Source of the DNA: Vreelandella olivaria
GTDB taxonomy: Bacteria > Pseudomonadota > Gammaproteobacteria > Pseudomonadales > Halomonadaceae
NCBI RefSeq assembly: GCF_023507745.1
Contig: NZ_JALPZO010000052.1
Span: forward strand, 1 to 64,000
Reading direction: 5' to 3'
DNA length: 64,000 nt
The notes beneath the pieces were generated by a model, which worked only from the letters and a program-made list of their open reading frames with translations, searched no databases and had not been told where the DNA came from. Of the stretch, positions 26,479 to 35,415 are shown in pieces. Numbering within the stretch: position 1 is the first letter of the stretch; the number at the start of each line of letters is the position of its first letter. The translations under genes were made by a program, and so were the position numbers.

Positions 26479-27858
26479 CTAAAACATCATGAAGATGATG
26501 CATGCAAAAACGAAGCCGATGACGGATTCAAGTGCCTGTTGAACCGTCCAGGTTTTGAGAGTCGTTTTCACGTCCATGCCTAATAGACGGCCAACCAGCC
26601 AGAAGCCGGAGTCGTTGACATGCCCGGCAAATACAGAGCCCGCCGCAGTGGCCAATGTAATGGCGACGACTTGCATGGCGCTGAAATCACCTCCGATGAC
26701 GGCGGGTGCCATAAGGCCTGCTGCCGTTACCAGTGCGACGGTGGCGGAGCCCTGGGCCAGACGCATAATCACGGCAATGACGTAAGCGGCCACAATAATG
26801 GGTAGCCCCAGGTCGCTGAGTGAGCCAGAGAGCGCGTCCCCAATGCCGGATGCCCGTAACACTCCCCCGAACATGCCCCCAGCCCCAGTGATCAGGACGA
26901 CTGAACAGATGGGAGCCAGAGAAGAGTCCAGGACTTTTTCGAGTGCACTGCCTTCCACCCCACGGCGCTGGCCCAGCACTAACATGGCAACGAATGTGGA
27001 AATAAGAAGAGCAATAGGGGTACTGCCCAGTGCTGTTAAGAGCTGAAACCAGCCCTGCTCGCTATCCACAACGCCCACAGAGCGCATGAAGTCGAGGCCA
27101 GTGTTCATGAAAATCAGGATCAACGGCAGGGTCAGCATAAAGATGACCGTACCAACAGAAGGTGGGTTAACGATTTCTTCTTCTTTTACTTCACCGAATA
27201 GCGCCTTGCCCAGTGGGAAGGGATAGCGCTTGGCAACAAACTTACCCCACATATAACCGGAGACCCACCACATCGGAAAAGCAATAATGACGCCTGTCAG
27301 CAACAGTAAACCGAGGTTGGCTTCATATAGCTCCGAGGCGGTTACCGGACCGGGGTGCGGCGGCAGGAACACATGCATTACGGAGAACGCTGCAGCAGCC
27401 GGCATGGCATAAAGCAGAATGGGGCCACCGAGCCGCCGAGCCACGGCAAAGATGATCGGTAGCATAACGATCAAGCCCGCATCAAAGAAGATCGGGAAAC
27501 CCATCAGCAAGGAGGCGATACCCAGCGCAAAGGGGGCCCGCTTCTCGCCAAACAGCTCAATCATCTTGTCAGCCAGTACCTTGGCGCCACCGGAATGCTC
27601 AACGAGCTTACCCAACATGGCACCCAGGCCAACGAGCAGGGCAACGGCCCCCAAGGTTCCGCCAAAACTGTTGACCAGGGTAGGAACAATGGCTTGAAAA
27701 GGGATATTAGTAGCAAAAGCGGTCAGCAAACTAACAAGGATCAATGCAAGAAATGCATGCACCTTGAATTTGATAATCAATACCAGAAGTAGCAAGACGG
27801 CTGCTGCGGCAATGCTCAGCAGAGAGCCTGCTGACATCGTTTGCGTCCATCCATCCAT
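26479..27858 (-). CDS. gntP: GntP-family gluconate:H+ symporter
   Basis: A 459-residue permease with about 12-14 segments. Typical GntP text includes FGEKRAPFALGIASLLMGFPIFFDAG, HVFLPPHPGPVTASELY and the C-terminal VNDSGFWLVGRLLGM. It should import gluconate, which GntK phosphorylates. The gene stands alone, but a GntR-type operator lies 50 bases upstream, matching the one before gntK, so it belongs to the same regulon. A related acid (such as glycerate or ketogluconate) remains possible. Confidence 0.92.
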   Translation of the reverse strand: MDGWTQTMSAGSLLSIAAAAVLLLLVLIIKFKVHAFLALILVSLLTAFATNIPFQAIVPTLVNSFGGTLGAVALLVGLGAMLGKLVEHSGGAKVLADKMIELFGEKRAPFALGIASLLMGFPIFFDAGLIVMLPIIFAVARRLGGPILLYAMPAAAAFSVMHVFLPPHPGPVTASELYEANLGLLLLTGVIIAFPMWWVSGYMWGKFVAKRYPFPLGKALFGEVKEEEIVNPPSVGTVIFMLTLPLILIFMNTGLDFMRSVGVVDSEQGWFQLLTALGSTPIALLISTFVAMLVLGQRRGVEGSALEKVLDSSLAPICSVVLITGAGGMFGGVLRASGIGDALSGSLSDLGLPIIVAAYVIAVIMRLAQGSATVALVTAAGLMAPAVIGGDFSAMQVVAITLATAAGSVFAGHVNDSGFWLVGRLLGMDVKTTLKTWTVQQALESVIGFVFACIIFMMF

Positions 27859-27907
27859 GTGAGTGCTCCAAGGTGAGTGAGGTGTGAGTCGTTGTTGGTG
27901 GGCGTGA

Positions 27908-27923
27908 ATGTTATCGGTAACAT
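27908..27923. promoter_or_regulatory. GntR (LacI-type) operator upstream of gntP
   Basis: ATGTTATCGGTAACAT matches at 15 of 16 positions the operator known for E. coli GntR (ATGTTACCGGTAACAT). It lies 50 bases before the gntP start. Confidence 0.8.
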
Positions 27924-28058
27924 CCTACTATGTGAAGATGAGCGATACACACACTACCTTGGTTTAAGAAAGCGAGTGGGAGACAGATAAAAAATAACAA
28001 CCCTTTCGACTACACTATGGCGAAATGGTCTTTCTCTTCCTACCAAAAGGAAATTCGT

Positions 28059-28748
28059 ATGCAGGAACTTTATATTGCCAATAAAAATTACTCTTCCTGG
28101 TCATTACGTCCCTGGGTGCTGATGAAGGTTCTGGGCTTGCCCTTCAACGAACGGTTAATGCCATTTGAAGGCGGCGCGGGGGAAAGCTATGCCACCTTTA
28201 GCCGTTTTTCCCCCTCGGGCCTGGTTCCCTGCCTGGTGGATGGTGAACTGGCCGTCTGGGAATCTCTGGCAATCATCGAGTACCTTGCTGAGCAGTATCC
28301 CCAGGTGTGGCCGTTGGATAAAACGACCCGTGCCTGGGCGCGTTCAGCCAGTGCAGAGATGCATAGTGGTTTTGGCGTATTGCGTGATGAGTGCTCAATG
28401 AACTGTGGTATTCGTGTTGAGCTGAAGACGCTTTCTACGGGGTTGAAGAGCAACCTGACGCGTTTGGATGCACTGTGGGGAGAGGGGTTAAAGAAATTTG
28501 GAGGGCCTTTCCTGGCAGGCGAGCAGTTTACCGCCGTTGATGCATTCTTCGCGCCAGTGGCTTTTCGCGTGCAGACGTTTAACCTGCCATTAGGTGAAGA
28601 ATCGCAGGCTTATGTGCAACGGCTGCTGACGCTGCCTGCCATGCAGGAGTGGTACCAGTCAGCACTGGCAGAAACCTGGCGTGAACCCATGCATGAGCGA
28701 GAAACATTAAAAAATGCGACCCTGTTAAAGGATTACCGCGCTGTTTAA
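28059..28748 (+). CDS. Glutathione S-transferase family protein
   Basis: A 229-residue GST-fold protein. The N-terminal thioredoxin-like half opens with LYIANKNYSSWSLRPWVLMK, where a serine replaces the catalytic Tyr/Cys of other classes, and continues with VPCLVDGELAVWESLAIIEYLAE, the glutathione-binding loop (here W-E-S instead of the usual E-S pair order). The C-terminal half is helical with AVDAFFAPVAFR. ATG 28059 follows AAAAGG. Soluble, substrate unknown. Confidence 0.85.
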   Translation: MQELYIANKNYSSWSLRPWVLMKVLGLPFNERLMPFEGGAGESYATFSRFSPSGLVPCLVDGELAVWESLAIIEYLAEQYPQVWPLDKTTRAWARSASAEMHSGFGVLRDECSMNCGIRVELKTLSTGLKSNLTRLDALWGEGLKKFGGPFLAGEQFTAVDAFFAPVAFRVQTFNLPLGEESQAYVQRLLTLPAMQEWYQSALAETWREPMHERETLKNATLLKDYRAV

Positions 28749-28812
28749 GGCCCTGTCACCCTGGGTGCCCGTAAATCCGCTACAATGACGCAAATTTTAG
28801 ATGGATGACCCC

Positions 28813-29352
28813 ATGGCGTTGAGTGCTACCCCCTATAAAGTTGATATCAATCTCACCGACCTGGATCGCAACGTCTTTGAAACGCTGCGCTTTACGGTGG
28901 CACGTCATCCCTCAGAAACAGAAGAGCGGATGTGCGCGCGGCTGATTGCTTACATACTGTGGTACAGCGAAGCACTATCCTTTGGGCGTGGGCTTTCCGA
29001 TGTAGACGAGCCTGCATTGTGGGAAAAAAGCCTGGACGGTCGTGTACTGCACTGGGTGGAAGTGGGGTTGCCGGGTGTAGAGCGGCTGACATGGTGCTCT
29101 CGCCGGGCTGAGCGTGTATCGCTACTGGCATATGGGCGGGTAGACCTATGGGAAAACAAAGTGCTCCCAGGTGTGGCGTCACTTAAAAATGTTCATGTGG
29201 CAGGGCTGCCTCAGGAAGCCCTGACCACTATTGCAGCAGATCTACCGCGGGCAATTAACTGGGCGGTGATGGTCAGCGACGGTTCGCTCTTCATCACTGA
29301 TGAAAATGGCCAGCATGAAATTACCCCGCAGTGGTTACTGCGGGAGAGGTAG
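28813..29352 (+). CDS. yaeQ: YaeQ family protein
   Basis: A 179-residue protein of nearly the same length as E. coli YaeQ (181). LRFTVARHPSETEERMCARLIAYILWY, LWEKSLDGRVLHWVEVGLPGVERL and WCSRRAERVSLLAYG are family-specific. The fold belongs to the PD-(D/E)XK nuclease superfamily, with a WVEVG in the core, but no nuclease activity is established. ATG 28813 is chosen as the conserved start; an ATG at 28801 gives four extra residues. Confidence 0.92.
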   Translation: MALSATPYKVDINLTDLDRNVFETLRFTVARHPSETEERMCARLIAYILWYSEALSFGRGLSDVDEPALWEKSLDGRVLHWVEVGLPGVERLTWCSRRAERVSLLAYGRVDLWENKVLPGVASLKNVHVAGLPQEALTTIAADLPRAINWAVMVSDGSLFITDENGQHEITPQWLLRER

Positions 29353-29552
29353 CCTGCCATTTTGAGTGAATTCCACTCATCAGGGTAGCGTGGATATCCG
29401 CTTGTAGCATGGCTGTCTATCTGCACTTGATGGCAGATGAAGGGGAATTTTTCAAGTAAGTGTGCTTGCTATTTTTTTGCACAATTACATACAATCAACA
29501 ATGTTTGTTTGAACATTACTTCCCCTGTCCTCTTAACCTCAAGGAATGAGCC

Positions 29553-30542
29553 ATGAAAGAAAACCCCTCTTTGCGATGGCACAAGCTTTTTGCGGTTACT
29601 GCGTTTTGCTGTATACCCCTACTAGCCGTCGCAAGCGACAGCTCAGTGACCCTAAAACTGGAGAATGATGGACTAGCCAGCCGCGATGACGGCCATTTTA
29701 CCAGTGGTTTTGAACTCAACTGGGCTTTTGAGCCACGTGATGAAAGCTGGATGCAGCGGTTTGCCATAGCGCTACCAGATGGTTTGATTAACCAGGCGGA
29801 TAGCGTGGCTTTTCGGGTGGTGCATCAGATTTACACCCCGGATAACATTGAACGGCGTCGTTTAATTGAAGAGGATCGCCCCTATGCAGGGCTGGTTTAT
29901 GGCGGTATGTCGCTTTATGAAGACGTACCCGTCGGCCCGTGGACGCAGGCGACCGATCTGCATGTGGATATCGGTTTGGTTGGGCCTTCATCGCTTGCGG
30001 ACAGTATTCAGCGGGAGGTACATAGAGTAACGGAGAGTGATCGTCCCCGTGGTTGGGGTAACCAGTTGGGTGATGAGCCCCTGGTCAACTTAACACTGCG
30101 TCGCCAGTGGTGGCATGACCTACCGTTGGCGGGGAAGCAGTTTTCCCATGGCCCAAGCCTAGGGGCGGCACTGGGCAACCTGTATACCTATGCAAGCGCA
30201 GGATATAGCGTTCGCTGGGGAGATGATGCCGATGGTATTCCCACGCTGACACCTAATCCTGGTAGTCGTCATTTAATGACCGGTACCCGTGGTTGGCAGT
30301 GGTATGTATTTGCCAATGTAGATGGTTATTTTATGGCGCAAAACCTGACCCTGGATGGTAATACGTTCTCCAATAGCCACTCGGTTGATCGCAAAGAGTG
30401 GGTGGGAGATATGTCGGCAGGCCTTGCTATCGCCTGGGATAAGTGGCAGGTAACCTACGCCGCTGTACAGCGTACACGTGAGTTTGATGGTCAGGATGAG
30501 CAGGATAAGTTTGGCGCTATCACACTCTCCAGACGTTTTTAG
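29553..30542 (+). CDS. lpxR: Lipid A 3'-O-deacylase LpxR-like outer-membrane protein
   Basis: A 329-residue protein with signal peptide (cleavage near AVA, residue 27) and an outer-membrane barrel ending in Phe. KLENDGLASRDDGHFTSGF, EEDRPYAGLVYGG and PRGWGNQLGDEPLVNLTLRR match LpxR (DUF2219). Residues equivalent to the Salmonella active site appear as Asn38-Asp39, Ser51 and His137, so activity is likely. It would remove the 3'-acyloxyacyl group from lipid A in the outer membrane. It converges with the DUF2798 gene, overlapping by four bases. Confidence 0.88.
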   Translation: MKENPSLRWHKLFAVTAFCCIPLLAVASDSSVTLKLENDGLASRDDGHFTSGFELNWAFEPRDESWMQRFAIALPDGLINQADSVAFRVVHQIYTPDNIERRRLIEEDRPYAGLVYGGMSLYEDVPVGPWTQATDLHVDIGLVGPSSLADSIQREVHRVTESDRPRGWGNQLGDEPLVNLTLRRQWWHDLPLAGKQFSHGPSLGAALGNLYTYASAGYSVRWGDDADGIPTLTPNPGSRHLMTGTRGWQWYVFANVDGYFMAQNLTLDGNTFSNSHSVDRKEWVGDMSAGLAIAWDKWQVTYAAVQRTREFDGQDEQDKFGAITLSRRF

Positions 30543-30772
30543 AGGCGTGGCCGCTTGACCAGCAACCTAACCAAGCGGTGAACTACCGGCGACACCAGAT
30601 TAATCACCGGCAACGCTACCACGAAGGCGAACAGCCACGCTTTTAACCACATCCCTAAAATATCATCCACAAAACCGACATTATAGAGCGTTATGGCCAG
30701 TGACATAATGCACGACATAAACAGTGCCATCAGGGAGGAGAATATCAGCTGGGCGTATTTTGGGTCGAACAT
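30539..30772 (-). CDS. DUF2798 small inner-membrane protein
   Basis: A 77-residue protein with two membrane helices. MFDPKYAQLIFSSLMALFMSCIMS and WLKAWLFAFVVALPVINL fit DUF2798. ATG 30772 is the conserved start with AGAGG upstream; a longer frame to 30931 would run into the yghU end and is unlikely. Function unknown. Its end overlaps that of lpxR by four bases in the opposite direction. Confidence 0.78.
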   Translation of the reverse strand: MFDPKYAQLIFSSLMALFMSCIMSLAITLYNVGFVDDILGMWLKAWLFAFVVALPVINLVSPVVHRLVRLLVKRPRL

Positions 30773-30872
30773 GAACTGCCTCTGGTAAACACACGATTGA
30801 TATTGCGGTAATGATGAGCCTGGCCCACTTTGGTGTGGGCACATTGACGGCCTAACGTAGGTGGCCAGAATG

Positions 30873-31721
30873 CTAGGGTTTATTGCGGAAGTCACTGGCA
30901 TCATGGCGTTCGGGAAGCTGCTCGCTTTCATCGCCCCATGTGCGGTTTACCATACGGCCCCGTTTGACGGCTGGGCGCTCGTCGATCTCCTCGGTCCAGC
31001 GTAAAACGTTCCCATAGGTGTGGGCGTCTAAAAACTCAGCAGCTTCGTAAACGCGGTTTTTCACCAACGCTCCGTACCAGGGGTGAATCGCCATATCCGC
31101 AATGCTGTATTCATCGCCTGCCATAAAGCGATTTTCTGCCAGATGACGATCCAGCACATCAAGCTGGCGTTTGACTTCCATGGTGTAGCGATCAATAGGA
31201 TATTGGTATTTTTCCGGCGCATAGGCGTAAAAATGTCCAAAGCCGCCGCCTAGTAACGGCGCACTGCCCATTTGCCAGAATAGCCAGGAGAGGCACTCTG
31301 TGCGGCTGGCGGAGTCGGTGGGGATAAAAGCAGAAAACTTTTCGGCTAGATAGAGCAGGATGGCCCCCGACTCGAACACACGTTGAGGAGGATTAGTGCT
31401 GTGATCCATGAGTGCCGGTATTTTAGAGTTGGGATTTACCCCAACAAAACCGCTGCCGAACTGGTCGCCTTCATTAATTTTGATCAAGTGCGCATCGTAC
31501 TCGGCCCCCTCCATGCCTTTCTCCAGCAACTCCTCCAGCATAACCGTCACTTTGACACCATTGGGTGTCGCCAACGAGTAAAGCTGAAATGGATGCTTAC
31601 CTACGGGTAAGGTTTTGTTATGGGTGGAACCCGCAATGGGGCGGTTAATGTTGGCGAATTTACCACCATTGCCTGGTTCCCATTTCCATACGCATGGTGG
31701 AGTATAGGTGTTGTCGCTCAT
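30873..31721 (-). CDS. yghU: Glutathione-dependent disulfide-bond oxidoreductase YghU
   Basis: A 282-residue GST-like protein with the long N-terminal section of YghU (NRPIAGSTHNKTLPVGKHPFQLYSLATPNG), then GFVGVNPNSKIPALMDH and FESGAILLYLAEK for glutathione binding. E. coli YghU (288) binds two glutathiones and reduces disulfides such as 2-hydroxyethyl disulfide. It has no catalytic Cys or Ser in the usual place, as expected for this class. Probably a single-gene unit, in redox protection. Confidence 0.92.
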   Translation of the reverse strand: MSDNTYTPPCVWKWEPGNGGKFANINRPIAGSTHNKTLPVGKHPFQLYSLATPNGVKVTVMLEELLEKGMEGAEYDAHLIKINEGDQFGSGFVGVNPNSKIPALMDHSTNPPQRVFESGAILLYLAEKFSAFIPTDSASRTECLSWLFWQMGSAPLLGGGFGHFYAYAPEKYQYPIDRYTMEVKRQLDVLDRHLAENRFMAGDEYSIADMAIHPWYGALVKNRVYEAAEFLDAHTYGNVLRWTEEIDERPAVKRGRMVNRTWGDESEQLPERHDASDFRNKP

Positions 31722-31877
31722 TGCATTCTCATCTTCAAAAAAGTTGAAAAAAAGGCGGTGCGGTGGCCCTTGCTTGAGTACACCGCTAGCCAGATGTTAT
31801 TGGGGTGCTTGTTGCTGGTACAAGGGTAATAGATTGTTAGCCCGTTAATAAATGGTTTTGTGAACCTGGAGTGAGCG

Positions 31878-32573
31878 ATGCGCGTTATTGGTGTGCTGGG
31901 CGGGATGAGCTGGGAGTCGACACAAAGCTATTACCAGGCGCTCAATGAAGGTGTCCAACAGGCGCTAGGTGGTTTTCATTCGGCATCCATTGTGATGATT
32001 AGCGTCGATTTTGCCGAGATAGAAGCACTGCAGCAGCAGGGCGACTGGGAAACCGCTGGCGGGTTATTAGCTGATGCGGCCATACGCATTGAAGGCGCGG
32101 GAGCAGGATGCCTGCTTCTTGCGACCAATACCATGCATAAAGTGGCACCAGCTATTGAGGCTGTCATTGGGATTCCGCTACTCCATATTGCTGATGCAAC
32201 GGGGGAACAGTGTCGGCAGGATGGCATTAAGAGGGTAGGGTTGTTAGGTACTCGGTTCACCATGGAGCAGGATTTCTACAAGGCACGTTTGCTAGAGCAG
32301 TTTGGCATTGATGTGCTGATTCCCGAAGCCGCAGAACGTGCGGAAGTACATCGCATCATCTTCGACGAGCTGTGCCTGGGCAATATTCGTGAATCATCAC
32401 GGCAGCGCTATGTGGATATTATCGCATCACTGCAGCAGCAGGGCGCCCAGGCCGTTATTCTGGGGTGTACTGAAATAGCCCTACTGGTGAATCAGCAACA
32501 TACCGCGGTACCGCTTTACGACACCACAGCGCTACATGCGAGTAAAGCGGTGGCTTGGGCGCTGGACGATTAA
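31878..32573 (+). CDS. YgeA-like L-aspartate/glutamate racemase
   Basis: A 231-residue Asp/Glu racemase-fold protein. The active site reads LATNTMHK with Thr83 where most family members have Cys, and GCTE with Cys197. The E. coli YgeA enzyme has the same Thr83/Cys197 pair, reported as an atypical, largely one-directional racemase, so this protein should be of that kind. [11 protein letters not shown] and [12 protein letters not shown] are strongly YgeA-like. It would supply D-amino acids or recycle them. It reads toward gntK with a gap of over 300 bases. Confidence 0.88.
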   Translation: MRVIGVLGGMSWESTQSYYQALNEGVQQALGGFHSASIVMISVDFAEIEALQQQGDWETAGGLLADAAIRIEGAGAGCLLLATNTMHKVAPAIEAVIGIPLLHIADATGEQCRQDGIKRVGLLGTRFTMEQDFYKARLLEQFGIDVLIPEAAERAEVHRIIFDELCLGNIRESSRQRYVDIIASLQQQGAQAVILGCTEIALLVNQQHTAVPLYDTTALHASKAVAWALDD

Positions 32574-32756
32574 ACCTGCGTTAGCGTGACATCAATAATA
32601 GCCAGAGGTAGTGCTGGAGAAAGGGCAGACAATATGTGCTTTGCCCTTGCGAGTTGGTGTGGTGCCTTTTTCCAGATCGGGCAGCTATCCCTAGACGTTG
32701 GTCTCAAATAGATAGTTTTGTTTTGACACCTTGCGTTGAGGTCGTTAGCCTCTGCT

Positions 32757-32780
32757 GGCATTGTTACCGGTAACAATGCC
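32757..32780. promoter_or_regulatory. GntR (LacI-type) operator upstream of gntK
   Basis: A perfect 24-base palindrome with core TTGTTACCGGTAACAA, about 110 bases before the gntK ATG. It shares the GTTA-CCGG-TAAC core with the operator known for E. coli GntR and matches the site upstream of gntP. The rest of the 32574-32890 gap shows only AT-rich sequence with a TATAGT box near 32839. Confidence 0.85.
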
Positions 32781-32890
32781 GTTTTCGCGCATATGCTTCC
32801 AAGGCGTAATTCGCTGCATATTGGGCTTCATATACACTATAGTATCGTGTTTTTTTGCAACATAGGCTGCACGTCGGGAGAGATAAGCCA

Positions 32891-33421
32891 ATGAACCCCA
32901 CTTCTTATCGTATTTTGGTTATGGGTGCATCGGGGTGCGGTAAGTCCTTGATAGGCGAGCACTTAGCATCGGCGCTGGGTGCTAGGTTTATTGATGGCGA
33001 TGATTATCACCCCCCTGAAAATGTTGCCAAAATGGCCAGTGGCACGCCGCTTAATGATGATGACCGGCGGGGCTGGCTAGGTACGCTGGCGGGACTCTTT
33101 GCAGAGTATAAACAAAAAAACACGACGGTTATCATCGCCTGTTCTGCATTGAAACGACGTTATCGGGATCTCTTGAGAGAGGGGGACCCGGCACTTCGTA
33201 TCCTTTACCTTGAGGGAACACGGGCGCTGTTAAAGGAGCGGCTGGAATCCCGGGAGGGCCACTTCTTTAAAGGTGACAGTATGCTGGCAAGCCAGCTCGC
33301 CGACCTGGAACCACCCGGCAGCGATGAGGCAGTGACTGTCTCTATCGCACTACCTCCCCAAGACATCATTCACAACTTTACGGCTACTTTAGCGCCGTCT
33401 GTTCACCAAGCCCTAAGCTAA
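32891..33421 (+). CDS. gntK: Gluconokinase
   Basis: A 176-residue P-loop kinase that phosphorylates gluconate to 6-phosphogluconate for the Entner-Doudoroff or pentose phosphate route. Walker A is GASGCGKS (residues 12-19); DGDDYHPPENVAKMASGTPLNDDDRRGWL and EGHFFKGDSMLASQLADLE are GntK-specific. ATG 32891 is the usual start, although an upstream frame reaches 32855. It lies downstream of the GntR operator and 70 bases before gntR. Confidence 0.95.
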   Translation: MNPTSYRILVMGASGCGKSLIGEHLASALGARFIDGDDYHPPENVAKMASGTPLNDDDRRGWLGTLAGLFAEYKQKNTTVIIACSALKRRYRDLLREGDPALRILYLEGTRALLKERLESREGHFFKGDSMLASQLADLEPPGSDEAVTVSIALPPQDIIHNFTATLAPSVHQALS

Positions 33422-33491
33422 AGTCTGGGATAGGCGAAGGGGGGGATTATTCGTTATGGTAAGGGCCTCTGCATATCTATAGGAAAAGGCA

Positions 33492-34496
33492 GTGACGCCA
33501 TCGAAGAAAAAACGTCCAACCCTCCAGGACATAGCTGATCGCGTTGGTGCAACCAAAATGACGGTCAGCCGCTGTTTACGAGACCCGGAGACTGTATCTA
33601 AAGGTCTGCGCGAACGCATCTTTTCCATCGCTGAACAAATTGGCTACATTCCTAACCGTGCGCCGGAACTGCTTTCCCGGGCAACCAGCCACTCCATTGG
33701 TGTCCTGGTTCCCTCTTTGACCAACCAGGTGTTTGCCGATGTGATCGTTGGTATTGAGGCCTATACTGAGCCTGCGGGCTATCACTTAATGCTTTCCCAC
33801 TACGGTTATAGCCCCGAACTTGAAGAGCGAAGCCTGGCTTCTTTACTCTCCTATAATGTGGATGGCGTCATTCTCTCCGACCGTGATCACACCCCCCGCA
33901 GTTTGCGTATGCTGGAAACCGCCGGTATTCCGATTATTGAGATTATGGATACCCATCGTCCTCCGATTCAGCAGGCGGTTGGCTATGATAACCTGAAGGC
34001 CGCATACGATATGGTGACGGAGATGATTCGCCGTGGCCGGCGCAACGTGGTTTATCTTGCGGTGCGTCTCGATGAGCGGACACTGCAGCGTGAGACAGGT
34101 TACCGTCAGGCAATGGAGGCGCATGGTTTGACCCCTGTTACTTTGCAAAGTAGCCAGCGCTCCTCCTATAGCGTAGGGGCGGCGCTAATGCAGGAGGTGC
34201 AGCGAGATTACCCCGCGACCGATGGTGTTTTCTGTACCAATGATGATGTGGCGGTAGGTGCTTATTTTGAATGTCTGCGTCGCAAGGTGAGAGTACCCCA
34301 GCAAATGGCGATTGCGGGGTTTCATGGTCACGATGTGGGGCAGGCGATGACACCGCGTTTAGCCAGTGTGGTGACCCCTCGTCAGGCGATTGGTGAAGTG
34401 GCGGCTGAATCATTGCTGGCACGAATCCGTGGAGAGCCGCTTACCCAACGGATGGTGGATCTGGGATACCGCATTGAAGTGGGTAAAACGCTCTAG
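33492..34496 (+). CDS. gntR: GntR, LacI-family gluconate repressor
   Basis: A 334-residue LacI-type repressor. The helix-turn-helix is TLQDIADRVGATKMTVSRCLRDP near residues 10-32, and the C-terminal domain has GVLVPSLTNQVFADVIVGIE and the usual sugar-binding fold. The start is GTG 33492 with AGGAAAAGG upstream. Its family, place next to gntK, and the two operators of the E. coli GntR type identify the ligand as gluconate with good likelihood. It should repress gntP and gntK in the absence of gluconate. Confidence 0.9.
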   Translation: MTPSKKKRPTLQDIADRVGATKMTVSRCLRDPETVSKGLRERIFSIAEQIGYIPNRAPELLSRATSHSIGVLVPSLTNQVFADVIVGIEAYTEPAGYHLMLSHYGYSPELEERSLASLLSYNVDGVILSDRDHTPRSLRMLETAGIPIIEIMDTHRPPIQQAVGYDNLKAAYDMVTEMIRRGRRNVVYLAVRLDERTLQRETGYRQAMEAHGLTPVTLQSSQRSSYSVGAALMQEVQRDYPATDGVFCTNDDVAVGAYFECLRRKVRVPQQMAIAGFHGHDVGQAMTPRLASVVTPRQAIGEVAAESLLARIRGEPLTQRMVDLGYRIEVGKTL

Positions 34497-34554
34497 GCTC
34501 CCTCCTACGTCTCGTCTGATGACTGGCCCACTAAATAGCTAAAGTAGCGCAATA

Positions 34555-35415
34555 ATGACGTGTGAGGTTGCCTTGAAGATAACTCAGTTGTGTATTTACC
34601 CTGTTAAATCGTTGCAGGGCATCAGTGTTACCCAGAGTGATATTTATGCCCATGGTTTGGCGTGGGATCGCCGCTGGATGCTGGTTGATGCCCAGCAACG
34701 TTTTGTTACCCAGCGCCAGTTGCCTGCGCTTGCCACTATAGAGGTGGCGTTAACGGAGCAGGCGTTAGTGCTTACACACCCCAACGCAGCTTCCATTTCC
34801 ATTTCTTTGAAAGAGCCAAAGGGTAACCTTCGCTTGGTCAAGGTGTGGAATGACCACTGCAAGGCGTTACCCGAGAGTGAGGAGGTAACCCACTGGCTTG
34901 AAGCTGCCCTGGGCGAGCCGGCGCGTGGTATCAGTTTGGTACGGTTTGCTACTGATTTTCCCCGCGCAGTAGAAGCGGATTTTTTAGCCGGTGATAAGGC
35001 GAATACCTATTTCGCCGATGGCTATCCGTTCCTGGTCACGACCACGGGTTCTTTGCAGGCTTTAAACCAAGCGCTTATCGCTGGCGGCCAATCTCCTGTG
35101 CCAATGAACCGTTTTCGTCCCAATATCGTGATTGAGTGCGATGAGGCCTGGGCTGAAAATAGCTGGTCAATGCTTGGCGATCAGCAGTTCCAACTGGCAT
35201 TACGTAAGCCTTGCCAACGCTGCAAAATCACCACTATTGATCAGCAAACCGCGCTGATACCAGCGCCAGGAGAACCGCTTAAAACGCTGTTGGCATTGAA
35301 TACTTTCCCCAATTTAAAGGGGGCTCACTTTGGCCAAAACGCAACGCTGGCGCAGGGTGATGGAGCCACTATTCGTATGGGGAGCGAGGTGGTGGCAACA
35401 CCCCGCGTCGTTTAA
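34555..35415 (+). CDS. MOSC domain protein (YcbX/mARC N-terminal type)
   Basis: A 286-residue protein with an N-terminal MOSC beta-barrel (LCIYPVKSLQGI... HGLAWDRRWMLVD) and a MOSC domain with RKPCQRCKITTID, where Cys220 is likely the molybdenum ligand. It resembles E. coli YcbX, a molybdenum-cofactor enzyme that reduces N-hydroxylated compounds, but lacks YcbX's C-terminal 2Fe-2S domain, so a separate electron donor is needed. The start could be ATG 34555 or a TTG 18 bases on that follows GAGG. Its 3' end overlaps a convergent gene by 47 bases. Confidence 0.85.
   Translation: MTCEVALKITQLCIYPVKSLQGISVTQSDIYAHGLAWDRRWMLVDAQQRFVTQRQLPALATIEVALTEQALVLTHPNAASISISLKEPKGNLRLVKVWNDHCKALPESEEVTHWLEAALGEPARGISLVRFATDFPRAVEADFLAGDKANTYFADGYPFLVTTTGSLQALNQALIAGGQSPVPMNRFRPNIVIECDEAWAENSWSMLGDQQFQLALRKPCQRCKITTIDQQTALIPAPGEPLKTLLALNTFPNLKGAHFGQNATLAQGDGATIRMGSEVVATPRVV

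Noticed and set aside
29353..29552. GAGTG-AATT-CCACTC near the yaeQ end read as a terminator
   Set aside because: The stem is short, not followed by a U run and could be chance; no claim is made.
31878..32573. Racemase thought to have lost its first catalytic cysteine
   Set aside because: Position 83 is Thr in E. coli YgeA too, so this is the family's variant and not a loss.
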